64,000 nucleotides of DNA from Rugalucina vietnamica (GCA_964017185.1 OZ024874.1:14751957-14815956), one strand, 5' to 3'; positions 46,183 through 57,270 are shown, numbered from the stretch's first letter. The notes: a model not told the origin generated them from the sequence alone. Numbers and translations: made by a program.

Positions 46183-48915
46183 ATACTTGGGGTTACTGTT
46201 TAAACTTTTTTCAAAAGCTCATACTTGTACTTTTTTAGCTCACCTGAGCCGAAGGCTCATAGGTGAGCTTATAGTATACCCATGCTCCGGCGTCCGTCCG
46301 TCCGTCGTCCGTCGTCCGTCGTCCGTCGTCGTCCACAATTTCAAAGATCTTCTTCTCTGAAACCGCTGGGCCGATTGTTCTCATATTACACATACACCAT
46401 CTGCAGGTAGGGGGAAAGAATAATTGTGTTTTTTGTTTTGATCGGATAAGAACTCTGGTTGCTATGGCAACTTATGCTTCCCATAGACTTATAATGGAAA
46501 CAAGTGAAAATTGCCAGTTTTTGCTGTATTGTTGGAAATATTTGAACTTTGTTTTTGCAGAAATGTTTATTGAGTAGTCCTCTACGTTTCATGTGACTTT
46601 TGTCCTAATCCTTTATTTTGATTGGTTGCAGGGGCCCCATATAGGGCAAAATTTCGAAAAACATTCAAAAATCTTCTTCTCAGAAACTGTCAAGGGGATT
46701 AAGCCTGTACTTTGTATACATGTTCCTGACAGTAGCCTCTACATAATTTGTGTTTTTTATTCCAGGCGGATAAGAACTCTAGTTGCTATGGCAACTTAAA
46801 GTTTCCATAGACTTATAATGGGAAAAGTTGAAATTGACTATTTTTGCGGTCCAGTTGCAGATATTTGAATTTTGTTTTTGTAGAAATGTTTATTGAGTAG
46901 TGCTCCAAGTTTATTGTTACTTTTGTCCTAATCCTTTATTTTGATTGGTTGTTGGGGCCCCATAAAGGGCAAAATTTAGAAAAACATTCAAAATTCTTCT
47001 CCTCAGAAACTGTCATAGGGGTGAAGCCTGTACTTTGTATACATGTTCCTGACAGTAGCCTCTACATAATTTGTGTTTTTTATTCCAGTCGGATGAGAAC
47101 TGTGGTTGCTATGGTAACTTAAAGTTTCCATAGACTTATAATGGGAAAAGTGGAAATTAGCTATTTTTGGAAAACTATTGCAGCCTGAGATCTGAAAAGT
47201 GGTAGATGCAAACAACTAATGGATTAGATGAAGGTATATGATTAATTTAGGTCAAGGTCATCTCTTGACCTTGGCCGGTCTGTCTTCCATACACACTTTT
47301 CAAAGATTTTTTTCTCTGAAACCACTTGGCCAATCAAAGCCAAATTTTATATGAAGCATCTATAGGAAGTGGGAACTAATGTGTATATAAATAATCCGTG
47401 TCACATGACCAAGATGGCCGCCATGCCAAACCCTTAAAATATCTTTTTCTTTAGAACCGGTGAACCGATTTCAACGAAACTTTGCATGAAGTATGGATGA
47501 CTCAAGTGCTACAATGTATATATAAATCATGAGCCTGTGGTGACCTTGACCTATTTTATGGCAAGCTCAACATAGGTCGTCAATTCATTTGAATGGGGAA
47601 AACTTTTAAAATGTCATTTAAAGTGAAAGTCTTGCAGGAAATGGGCAGTATGACTGAATATTAATGATTCTGGAAAAAAAATGGACCCCAGGGGCTCATC
47701 TGCCCTTAAAATGTTATTTGAAGGGGAAAACCAGCAGGAAATTGGCAAATGGACAGAATATTGATTATTCTGAAAACAGAAAATGGCCCAAGGGCTTCAT
47801 CTGCCCCTGCACTGGGGTTAAATACCATAATATTCAAATATGTTTATTGGTATATGAAGCAGATCTCAGGTGAGCGTTTACAGGACCATTGGTCCTCTGG
47901 TTTTCAAAACTTACAATTATATTTTTTGTTATCTTTTTGAGCATTTCTGCAATAGTCGTGACCGTGCAAAAATTAGAAAAAAATGTCTAGAATCTATAGA
48001 AAGCAATCGAAATACTGATATGCTATCCCGAATGTAGAGAAAAACCACAAGATATTCAACTTCGCTTTTCCAAATTCTCGACCGTCACTATGAAAAGACA
48101 AACTGATTCACTAATCCGTAACTTACAAGAATCTTATATATATCAGCATGTCCGGGAATCATTACGCTTCAAACGGACACAGAAAGCATTTAAATATTCC
48201 CTTGCATACCCACAAAATCGTATGTTAAACAGCGGGTTTCTCGTCGCTACCGCACTGAAATGGCCACAGTTGTTTACAGTAAAGGAAATCCCGTTTGCCA
48301 TGTGACTGGACCGCTTGTTTTCATTGGTCAATCAGGTCTGACGCAACCAAATCCAAACTGCCATGTGACTGGACCGCTTGTTTTCATTGGTCAATCAAGT
48401 CTGTCCCAATCAGAGGTTACTTTCGGTTTGATCGCTGGTTACCCAGTTTCGCCGTTTTAAAATGTACGCCCGGAAACCAGTAACATCAATTATTTACTTC
48501 CGGCCATCTCAACGCGGTAGCGATGAGAATCGTTGTTTAACAGCCGATTTTGTAGGTATGCAAGGGAATATTTAAATGCTTTCTGTGTCCGTTTGAAGCG
48601 TAATGATTCCCGGACATGCTGATATATATAAGATTCTTGTAAGTTGCGGATTAGTGAATCAGTTTGTCTTTTCAAAGTGACGGTCGAGAATTTGGAAAAG
48701 CGAAGTTGAATATCTTGTGTTTTTTCTTTACATTAGCGATTGCTTATCAGTATTTCTAATGCTTTTTATGTATTCTAGACATGTTTTTCTATTTGTATAA
48801 TGTCAGGACCAATGCAGAAATGCTCAAAAAGATAACAAAAAATATAATTGTAAGTTTTGAAAAAAAAGTACAAGTATGAGCTTTTGAAAAAAGTTTAAAC
48901 AGTAACCCCAAGTAT
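46183..48915. mobile_element. Foldback element with ~400-bp arms, carrying a nested repeat
   Basis: The left arm is 46183-46236 plus 47901-48240; the right arm is about 48500-48915. Shared in inverse order: atacttggggttactgttta, caaaagctcatacttgtac, acaattatattttttgttat, gaccgtca, cattacgcttcaaacggac, tttaaatattcccttgcata. The spacer (48241-48499) has a 63-bp direct duplication (gccatgtgactggaccgctt at 48297 and 48360) with attggtcaatca motifs. No coding. Confidence 0.8.
46237..47900 (+). repeat. Dispersed family B element, copy 3, nested
   Basis: Starts agctcacctgagccgaaggc with the ccgtccgt tract, holds three or four modules (tcttcttctc.gaaac, gttgctatggcaacttaaag, gtgaccttgacctattttat) and ends ggaccattggtcctctgg. 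It sits within a T run of the left arm of the foldback. The intact right arm shows the site without it. Confidence 0.85.
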
Positions 48916-48959
48916 CTGTGATTTTTTTTAGATTTGCTTTCTTCAGAACTTTGCATGTT

Positions 48960-49560
48960 TATACCCCCGGCATTTATGCCGACGGGTATATAGTTTTCGC
49001 TTTTCCGTTCGTCCGTTCGTATGTTCGTTCATTCGTTCGTTAGTTCGTTTCTTCGTTCGTAATTCCGGAACGTTCGTAGAATTTATGTCAAAGTTTTGGT
49101 TAAAGTTTCTCTAGAGGTGTATATCTCATGAACCAATGGTCAGAAACTATTCATATTTGGACCATAGGTACCCTATAGGGTTTGCTTTGTTTCCATGAGT
49201 TCGGACCCCAGGGTCCATGCCCGGGGGTGGGGCTGGAGGTCAAAATCTAGGTCACCTTTAAAATGTGCTGTTTACAATGTTAATGTTTCTTCTCTTAAGT
49301 TCAAACAATCATAGGAATGTATTCTTATATAGTTAATAGATACCCTTTAGGGTTTGCTTTCATATTCAATGTCACCAAATCCTGGTTACCGTCCCCAGGG
49401 GTGGGGCTAGAGGTCAAAATCTAGGACACATTTTTATATGATATATACCATGATAAACTTTCTGTAAGTCTGTTTTCTTGACATCCACTAAGTCTTGCCA
49501 GAACGCATTCATACTTAGACCATAGGTACCATGTAAGATTCAGACTCTAGGGTTTATGTG

Positions 49561-49595
<35 letters not shown>

Positions 49596-49788
49596 CTAGA
49601 GGTCAAAATCTAGAACTTCTTTAATAATTGTATTTTCTGTACTTTTTTTTACTATCATGTTAAGAAATCATTCATACTTGCCCCATAGGTACTCTATAAG
49701 GTTTGCCTTGTTTCTAATGACATTAGACACTAGGGTACATGCTGGGGGTGGGGCTAGAGGTCAAAATCTAGGACATCTTAATTTTTTT

Positions 49789-49825
<37 letters not shown>

Positions 49826-50246
49826 AGAATGACATTCTAATTTCATTTCAATCTAGGACTGAGGACCTGACCCACAATGTCCGCGCTTATGTCCTAGATT
49901 GGGTATACACGTCAGCTCTGTATACCGCTCTAAAATAGATATGTCATTCTAAAACTACACTTCCCCATGTTTGTATGTAAAGTACTTTACATTGCTTATT
50001 TCTAAAATGTACTTGATGAGGGTGCTGTCTTTCGTTGGTGATGTGAGGTTCAATGTCAGGGGTGAGCATGTGCCGGGTTGTTTAGGTAGGGGGTAGGGAA
50101 GGGGGCTTGGTGGTTTCTAAAATGTACTTGATAAGGGTACTGTTTTTTGTTGGTGATGTGAGGTTCAATGTCAGGGGTGAGCATGTGCCGGGTTGCTTAG
50201 GTAGGAGGTAGGGAAGGGGGCTTGGTGGCTATCAGCCGGGGGTATA
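48960..50246 (+). mobile_element. TIR element (atacccccgg family), 1.3 kb
   Basis: Ends tatacccccggc and gccgggggtata. The left subterminus has a cgttcgtt-type tract. The interior has four copies of ggggctagaggtcaaaatctagg (near 49230, 49405, 49600, 49755) and a 114-bp tandem duplication (50004-50117, 50118-50230). It includes a 34-base G run at 49563-49596 and a T run at 49780-49823. No transposase. Confidence 0.75.
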
Positions 50247-50838
50247 CGTGCCTCTCAAGGCACTTTTTCTAGTTAGTTTAGAACTCTCACTTTCTGGCAA
50301 TGCACTGCATCATTCCTTCTACTGAATAATTTGTATTTGAGTTTTCCCTTTAACATTTTATCGGAAGAACAAGAGAAAGATTAATATCTTGCCTCTAAGA
50401 TGGTAGTTGCGAAATCTCACTTGCCTATATTACACATATCTTCGTTGCGATCCCAGTTGGTTGACCAATGGTGAAACTAACTGTCAATAATTGCAACTTT
50501 TCAAGATAAATCAAGAACAATACAATTCACCGATTCGTTACTGTCATGTATATCATGCTTTTAGAAAAAATCCAACCTATATTATCCGTTTTTAGCGGTT
50601 TTATTCTCGTTAAAAACTTCTGGCTGTCATTCTTTCAGAGCACTAAATCGTCCGTGTATGTTCCTTGGTTTATGCCAAGAATTGACATACGACAATTTCC
50701 ATATATGGAAAGTTAATTGATCAATTGATATTTAATTGATCGATTAGTTTAATGCAGCACGTGTTGCAACGTCACGATGACGTCAAACGCCGTGCGGCAT
50801 AATCAAAATGGCTGACCTGATTGACGTCATTTGTAGCA
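50247..50838. other. Intergenic, nothing recognised
   Basis: A short hairpin (gtgcctctcaaggcac) follows the TIR element. TGACGTCA-like sites are near 50778 and 50823. No gene seen. Confidence 0.35.
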
Positions 50839-51677
50839 CAGGGTTCGCGCTAGCGGTCGCCATCGTCGCCATTTGCGAAAATTTTTATTTTTTGGCTCCT
50901 AAAATTTGACTTTGGCGAAAGTAAATGGCGAATATATAGAGCCACTTTGTCCAGCCAAAAAGCCATTGTTTTCCACAGAAAACCATCATTTGATTACCTG
51001 TATATTCGCGCCTACAATAGAGATAATCCTATTCTTTATCAGTGTTTATTCAAGTGTTGCAGTGTATTGCTAAAGCATTCAATTGACAGGTGTCATTTCT
51101 GACCTTGTGTATTCAGGCGTGTACTGCACAATACGCTTGGCGCACGTGGTCCGGCAACGATATAGACCAGCGTGATAGATTTGAAATAATGTTTGAGTGC
51201 AGATGAGTGGGGAAATGTCAATATATACCATCTAAAAATGAAACAGATTCTTTTTAGAATCAGCAACTCAACTTTACCCATGCATTACCCCTTGTTTACA
51301 AATACAAGAACAAGCTTTATAAAACATATTTTCCCAAACTATATGTATAGGGATCTCAGTCTACACCTGCCCTTCAAATCAGTTGGAAATTCATAATTAC
51401 ATTACCTGGATCTACTGTTGAAATATAACTTAGTACATGTAGCATGTATGGGACTTGGGTGAGAAGGGCAATATGTATTTTTAGGGAACTGGAGAGACCA
51501 AGTTAAAAAGGGCAAACAAAATATTTGGGGGTTTAAGTGAGCAAGGAGCTGAGTGAGATGTGTCCTCTTGGCGAAAAAATGGCCAAGATTTGGCTCAAAA
51601 TTCAAGAAAATGGCGAAAAAAAATCTCAAATGGCGAAAGTGATGGCGAAAGAAAAATATATCCTAGCGCGAACCCTG
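50839..51677. mobile_element. TIR element, 839 bp, cagggttcgcgctag ends
   Basis: Perfect 15-base TIRs (cagggttcgcgctag / ctagcgcgaaccctg) with flanking gtagca on both sides (50833-50838, 51678-51683). tggcgaaa repeats occur near both ends. The CAGGG start suggests hAT, but the readable duplication is 6 bp, not 8. No transposase. Confidence 0.8.
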
Positions 51678-51824
51678 GTAGCAACAAGGCCAAATCTTGA
51701 CCTTTCAACTGGAATAAATTAATGTTCGAGGTCAGTTTCCGTAACTTTGGCATATGTGTTCGGCTCGTTCCGGAAACGGCCCCACACGAATGAACATATT
51801 GACAAACAGCTGAAAAATGACTCT

Positions 51825-51968
51825 CAGGGTTTTCATTAAGAACTGTTTGAGGCGGTCAATTTTTAAGTCTTTATGTATATTTAAATGCCAACAGCACCAT
51901 TTGAGGCGGCCAGAAAATGGTTTGAGACAGTCATTTTGGCCTCCAGCCGCCTCTTAATGAAAACCCTG
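51825..51968. mobile_element. MITE, 144 bp, cagggttttcattaaga ends
   Basis: 17-base TIRs (cagggttttcattaaga / tcttaatgaaaaccctg) and two internal tttgaggcgg(t/c)ca copies. Flanks share actct. It is 148 bp from the element ending at 51677 and also begins CAGGG. Confidence 0.8.
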
Positions 51969-52147
51969 AACTCTGTTAAAAAAAGAAAACACAGAATTTT
52001 GTGTAGAAAACTTGTTTGTTAGAAAGTTAAACGCGTGTTTCATCAAATAGCAAAGTGCCGGTGAGCATTTCTTTGTAGTAACGATCGATGGAATTCTAGG
52101 TGAAGCAATCGGTGTGTAAAATCGGCTTATTCTCGCCATCTTGTTTT

Positions 52148-52342
52148 ATGGCAGGACGCGAGGCTGAGAGTACATTCGGAATTGTGACGAGACGTTTCGC
52201 TCCATGGAGATTGTACACATCAGCTGAGTGTGCGAGTCTATTGACATCTTTAATCGCAGAAAATTTGTGTGTGGATGACGACAGGAAAGTTATTCTGAAT
52301 CTGAATACGCACATCCAATATTTTTTGTTTACATCATTATGA
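52148..52342 (+). CDS. Orphan 64-codon reading frame, possible first exon
   Basis: Opens at ATG (gttttATGGCAGG) and reads MAGREAESTFGIVTRR... with balanced composition (Arg, Glu and Leu, several CpG codons), ending in an AT-rich tail and TGA. The context is mildly CpG-rich. No domain is recognised. No strong splice donor is seen inside, and a minus-strand frame of 142 codons overlaps it, so at most one is real. It lies just left of two TIR elements that sit in low-copy flanking DNA. Confidence 0.25.
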   Translation: MAGREAESTFGIVTRRFAPWRLYTSAECASLLTSLIAENLCVDDDRKVILNLNTHIQYFLFTSL

Positions 52343-52422
52343 ACACCTCGCCCAATCGAAATCAGTGATCTCTGATTTCCGATTTGTGTTTTCATTTGCT
52401 TTGCACATGCACACTGACCAAG

Positions 52423-53211
52423 GGGTTTGTAGAAATACCGGAACACACTGAAACACCAAAATGCACCTGCATTTACCGGAACACACCAAAAATAATGGGT
52501 TATCAAGCACATTTGGTATGTCATAAATAATTTGTGACAATTTTATGTGCATATGAGATGCTAGATTCATTCAACTTGCAATACATTTCACATCGATCTT
52601 TCTTTAAACATTGCCTAAATTGTCATATTTATTATGCACTCCTGTGAATCTTTTAACTTGAATTTCGTTCCAAAAGGGTGATTCTTTACCGGTGATCAGT
52701 ATTAAAGTTAGCTTCAATGATTAATTTATTAGCTTCAGTGATTAATTTATTATCAATAAATTTTCTCTAATTCGTTAAAAATCAAAAACAATATAACTTT
52801 GCATAATACTGTTCAAGGGTTGAATTAGCAATACACACACACAACTGGCGCTAAGTTTTCTCTTGGCGTGACTCCAATGAAAGGTATTTCACGCCTTTTA
52901 AAGTTTGGGGGATGGACTCACAGCTTAAAGCAACAAAGTGTCAAACTGTTAATTGATTTCACTCAATTTTCAAACGTGTCAAAACATTGGGCAACAATAG
53001 ATTAAATACCCTTGCTAATTGGCAGACAAGGAAGATTAACTCTTTACAACTTTTGCCTATGAGTATTTATTCAAGCAACAAGATGTAAGTCACTGCATTC
53101 AAATATGCATATCAAAAAATTATTGCCAACATCAAAGTAAAAAAAAATTGCGCTCCAGTAAATACAGGTGCGTTTTGGTGTTTCAGTGCATTCCGGTTTT
53201 TCTATGGACCG
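52423..53211. mobile_element. TIR element, 789 bp, 9-bp TSD (MULE-like)
   Basis: An exact 9-bp duplication (ctgaccaag, 52414-52422 and 53212-53220) flanks ~60-bp imperfect TIRs sharing accggaa.acactgaaacacc and gcacctg.atttac.gga. The 9-bp TSD with long TIRs suggests a Mutator-like non-autonomous element. Mostly AT-rich with no transposase. Confidence 0.75.
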
Positions 53212-53269
53212 CTGACCAAGAGATAACTCCAATTACCTGGATTGTCTCCCCTTCTGGTGGGCAGAAAGT

Positions 53270-54014
53270 CATACATGTGATATTTTCTTTCTTCACGGTC
53301 GGGAGATTTCCAATTTGAAATCGTAATATTTGCTCTCATATCGGGAGGTTTATTTTCTCGTGGTCATGAACGATATTACATCCTCAAATTGTACTGAGGC
53401 TGATCAAGCTTATTCTCTTTTTTGTAGAAGTCGAAGAATGAAGAATAAAAATAAATAGCTTGTAAATTCATATCATTCTATTATAACAAAATAAAAATTG
53501 TACATACAAACATTTGACTACTGAAGCACTTAAATCCAATGTCAGTACTACAATGGGATTTTCTTTGGACTCACTGTGGTACACTCCATGATAGTTTTTT
53601 TGTCATTCATTTATTACAATTATTTTAACACAGGGTCTATTTTCATTACACTTAAACGCACATGTTGATGAGCAATCAAATAGCTGACACCAGACTTGTT
53701 AAACCAACTTATCAGATTTAATCCCTCTTGTAAAAACATCAAGTATTGATAATCCAATTATTCACACTTTATGACACATCCGAAAATAGCCACAGGTAAT
53801 ATACACATAATCTAGGTCAAGATATCACGCAGCGTCTTCAAGTCATTTACCGTATTTACCATCCTATAAGTTAAAAATTGGACTGTTGGATAAAACAACA
53901 ACCGCAAACAGCTCAAATAGGGGACTTCGGCAGATCGGGGGACCATCGGGAGTGGGCCCTTGAAATCCCTAAAATATGCCGAGATCGGGAGATATCACAT
54001 GTATGCAGAGGTAT
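53270..54014. mobile_element. TIR element, 745 bp, 9-bp TSD (MULE-like)
   Basis: Duplication gcagaaagt (53261-53269, 54015-54023). The inverted ends share atacatgtgatat, with an extra few bases at the right tip, and cgggaga repeats near both ends. Only 58 bp separate it from the element at 52423. The two elements differ in sequence. No transposase. Confidence 0.7.
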
Positions 54015-54445
54015 GCAGAAAGTGCCAATCTTCTTTTAAACACATAATGTTAATGGTTAAATTTGTCACATTATTTTACAGAAATATAAAATTACAACTT
54101 TGTTTAAAGGCAATAGATAAATAAATAAACATTTTTATTAAATTTATTTTCCAGCCAATTTCAGGATTTAAATTCAATATTTATGTTATTTTTGCAATCA
54201 GATATTGGCGAAATATTGTTGATAAATGAGGTATTTTAATTCAATTAAATATATAAAAAAATTAATGAAAATCCTCAAAGAAGACTACTTCATTAAGTAT
54301 GGATTAGGTAAGTAATTTAAATGAACAATTACCAAATATATTTACATTGAAAAACTTGAATATGGCAAACAATAAACACAGACTTTCAGTAGGCCACTAT
54401 GGCCAATATTGATGATTTGCCACCCACTGGACATTGACATTCAAT

Positions 54446-54959
54446 CAGTACCTTAATTAATTTTTTAGCCTATAGGGTATTTACGCACACCTTTTTCATT
54501 CAATTGCGTATCTGTAATTTTAATTGGGTAAGCTCAGTTCTGTTACGCACTCTATTCTCAATCAATTGGGTAAAATGGAAAACAATTTGGTAAAAATGAT
54601 GTTCGAGGTGTACTTTCCTTATTTTCTTCTACTTTCGCTTTTGCATATCATAAAATAAAAGGGTAACATTGACTGGTTGAGAGAATTAACTAAAATCGCA
54701 GTCAACCAACGAAAAAACAGAAAAGAAATGGCTTCCAATCGATCGATTTGCGCATGTCCAATGACATTTTTGTTTAATGTAGACGGCGTAAGCCGTTGTG
54801 CGGCGCACACCGATAAAAACCGGTACGCAATTGATTTTTCCGGTATTGCGTATCGGCGATTTCTTTTGCGTTTTCTTACGCTACCAGATCGTTATTAATT
54901 GCGTTTTTTCCTATTTTAATTGGGTAATTACGCAAATACGCAGCCTAATTAAGGTACTG
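54446..54959. mobile_element. hAT-like MITE, 514 bp
   Basis: An exact 8-bp TSD (cattcaat, 54438-54445 and 54960-54967) and perfect 14-base TIRs (cagtaccttaatta / taattaaggtactg). Subterminal tacgca / gcgta and aattgggtaa repeats. It meets every hAT criterion except a transposase. Confidence 0.9.
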
Positions 54960-55024
54960 CATTCAATACCGGAAAATTGTATCATTGTCTGATGACGTAA
55001 GCTGTGTAGTTGTAACTTGTTTAT

Positions 55025-56100
55025 AGTTTACTGGTGACATGCGGCCATATGCCAAATGACATTTTTTCACCAGGGGGTTCGAATGGGGGAGAAATTATTC
55101 CCTAGAATGCACAAGGGAAGTGAACTTGGATGCACTGTCATCTGACATTTCAGCAGTAGAAAACAGAGTCAGAGAGGTCATTCCAGTCCCTGATAGTCTG
55201 GGGAAAGAAACTACATTTATAGGCCTCTATATTAGCAAATGGTATCTGAAATGCCATGGAGTGATTGTTTCTACAGATTGAGTCTTTGAGATTCGCTACA
55301 ATTTGAGCTATTAAATGTCATGAAACCGTTATCCAATAAAATGTTGTTCAAAAATATTTTCCTTATCATTTATGTTTTAGGCAAAATTTAGACAAATTTT
55401 AGACAAATTTAAACATTTTTAGACAAATTTTAGATGAAATGTTGTATTAAAGGATATGTTCATTAGACAAAATGTCCTGTAGACAAAATGTCCTTTAGGC
55501 GAAATGATTTTTAGACGAAATGGTTTTAGACGAAATGTCTTGGATCTGTTTGTCTGTCAGCTGCATCATATTGCATTTGACAGGTTAAAATCTCATACCC
55601 CATTTTCAGACCTAGCTCCCTGAGTTTCAATGTATCTTCTTTCCTGGTAACAAACAAAGTCATAAGCAAAAAGCCTGATTTGAGAGCCAATGCCATCGCA
55701 TATGTCATTTATGAACAAGATGAACAACAATGGACGGAGAACGGTGCCCTGTGGCACACCTGAGACACAATAGGGGCCCAGTCAAATTTAACACCATTGA
55801 CTACTACCTTTTGCTGCCTGAAGCAAAAAAAGCATTTATCCAATCCAATGTCTTTCCACCTGTAGGCTATACCATAACTAAACAATTTGCTTTTAAGAAG
55901 TTCACGTGGAGGGGTGTCAAAAGCTTTTTCAAAGTCCAAAATAAAAGTGTCAACCTGATCCTTTTTGTCCAAGATTTTTTTCCAGTTATTTATTTCTGTA
56001 TTCAGCTGTGATTCACAACTATGCCATTTCCTGAATGCATGCTGTTTGTCAGATAAAAAAGATTATGTTGGTCAAGATGACCCATGATATTTGAGCAGAC
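55025..56100 (-). pseudogene. LINE RT remnant, same 3' end as that at 20.9 kb
   Basis: The minus strand shows DTFILDFEKAFDTPPRE (near 55950), KQQ-type palm residues, QVCHRAPFSV where VPQGTVL is expected, then a damaged catalytic block (FAYDFV, about 55645) instead of FADD, and a degraded thumb. The left part (55025-55240) matches the 3' UTR of the LINE at 20866. Between them lies an AT-rich minisatellite of (t)agacaaaatgt units (55380-55550). Dead copy. Confidence 0.7.
55380..55550. repeat. Degenerate minisatellite, (t)agac(a/g)aaatg units
   Basis: About ten loosely spaced agacaaattt/agacaaaatgtcc/agacgaaatg units in the same orientation inside the LINE 3' region. Confidence 0.65.
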
Positions 56101-56127
56101 AATATGTTCTAGAAGTTTGCAAGGAAT

Positions 56128-56282
56128 AGGCGTACTCGGGCATCAGATGAATCACAATACACAAGACAATTTGCATATAGTGATGCCCTGAAAAACTCAT
56201 TTTCCCCAGAACTGTTTTGGTTTGGAATAGTCTCCCTTCTTCAGTGGTCTCATCCAAGACAATTGAGGTATTTAAGGCTTAG
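56128..56282 (+). pseudogene. LINE RT C-terminal fragment, plus strand
   Basis: Reads SDESQYTRQFAYSDALKNSF, then after a 1-base slip PRTVLVWNSLPSSVVSSKT..., ending in TAG. This is the same C-terminal block as at 21249-20983 but opposite in orientation to the RT core just to its left, so the two pieces are not from a single intact insertion, or one was inverted. Confidence 0.75.
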
Positions 56283-56557
56283 AACTATTTAAATCATAGG
56301 CCCAGGGGCATGCGTTCTAGTATGCCTCTGATCTATAGATATCTTGTAAATAGTTTTAATGGCCCACCCCAAATGTTTTTTTCCATTGACTAAATTCTAA
56401 ATTTAGCCACCCACCCCACACCTGAGGTGATGATCAGAAATTGAACGACTAGGTATCAGAAGATAGAATACATGTCAAAGAAACTGGGAGGTAATTAAAA
56501 TTTTAAAGCAAGGGACCTGTCACCTTTCTTGAAAAGTAAAAAGCCAGAATTTTCATC

Positions 56558-56797
56558 ACGAAAACTTGCTTGTGAAATATAGAGTTTTTTTTTTCAGCAT
56601 GAGAATATCATTTGAAAAATTGTGTTCAAAACATCGATTGTGGGTACACTTGAGAACTGCCTTGCTGCACCGAGGCAGTTCTAGAGAGTACCCACAATCT
56701 TTGTTTTCGATCAAAAATAAGAAAAAAATGATACCCCCAGTTTTACCACATAAAAGTGGGATGTAAGGGTGTACACATGTCATGGACATGTTTTCCT
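56558..56797. mobile_element. Family F palindromic TIR element, copy 2
   Basis: acgaaaacttgcttgtgaaa at the left, catggacatgttttcctga at the right. Internal palindrome 56620-56720 (gattgtgggtac arms) with a decayed core. Inverted relative to copy 3. Confidence 0.75.
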
Positions 56798-56821
56798 GAT
56801 GTTATGTGATCATATCCCAAT

Positions 56822-57093
56822 AGACAAAATGTCAGTGTACTGTATACCCCCCTTAACCCCACTTTTATATAGAAAAACTGGGGTATGCAGGGGTAAACCT
56901 ATTTTTCTTATTTTTGCTCCAAAACAGAGATTGTGGGTACTTGTTAGAACCGCCTCGCCGGGGCAGTTCTAACATGTACCCACAATCTATGTTTTGAGCA
57001 AAAATAAGAAAAATATAAGAAAAAAAAATTGCTAAAATTTTTCATTCTTTATGGCTTTAAAAATCTGTGTATATTACATGTACATGTTTTCAG
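56822..57093. mobile_element. Family F palindromic TIR element, copy 3, abuts exon
   Basis: Aligns end to end with copy 1: ccccacttttatatag.aaaactgggg, palindrome 56909-57020 with the core cctcgccgggg, then cattacatgtacatgttttc at its right end. In copy 1 the element ends catgttttcgta. Here the same end reads catgttttcag and is followed directly by the first FLASH coding exon. Confidence 0.75.
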
Positions 57094-57096
57094 ACA

Positions 57097-57270
57097 ATGG
57101 ACCTGTATGATGACATTGACATTGCTGGTGCCCAGTCCCCAGACACTACTATAGAGAACCAGGAACCAGATGCTGACACAGGAGAGGATGGTTCCCACTG
57201 TCATGACCTTGACCTCTATGATGACCTCATTACAGAAGAAGGTCACCAACGGATGGACTCTTATAAAGAG
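57097..57270 (+). CDS. CASP8AP2: FLASH exon with first visible Met
   Basis: 58 codons, from ATG (acaATGG) to the donor GTTAGG at 57271, phase 0. The acceptor is ttttcag at 57093. It holds two related acidic boxes, MDLYDD (1-6) and LDLYDD (38-43). The second is the functional LDLY motif in vertebrates, and the first corresponds to the vertebrate LDIY segment. Codons ACA before the ATG would stay open if an upstream exon is spliced in. Confidence 0.8.

Noticed and set aside
52096..52524. Minus-strand frame of 142 codons
   Set aside because: It crosses the left border of the TIR element at 52423 and its composition is Cys/Phe/Tyr-rich. It overlaps the more plausible plus-strand frame.
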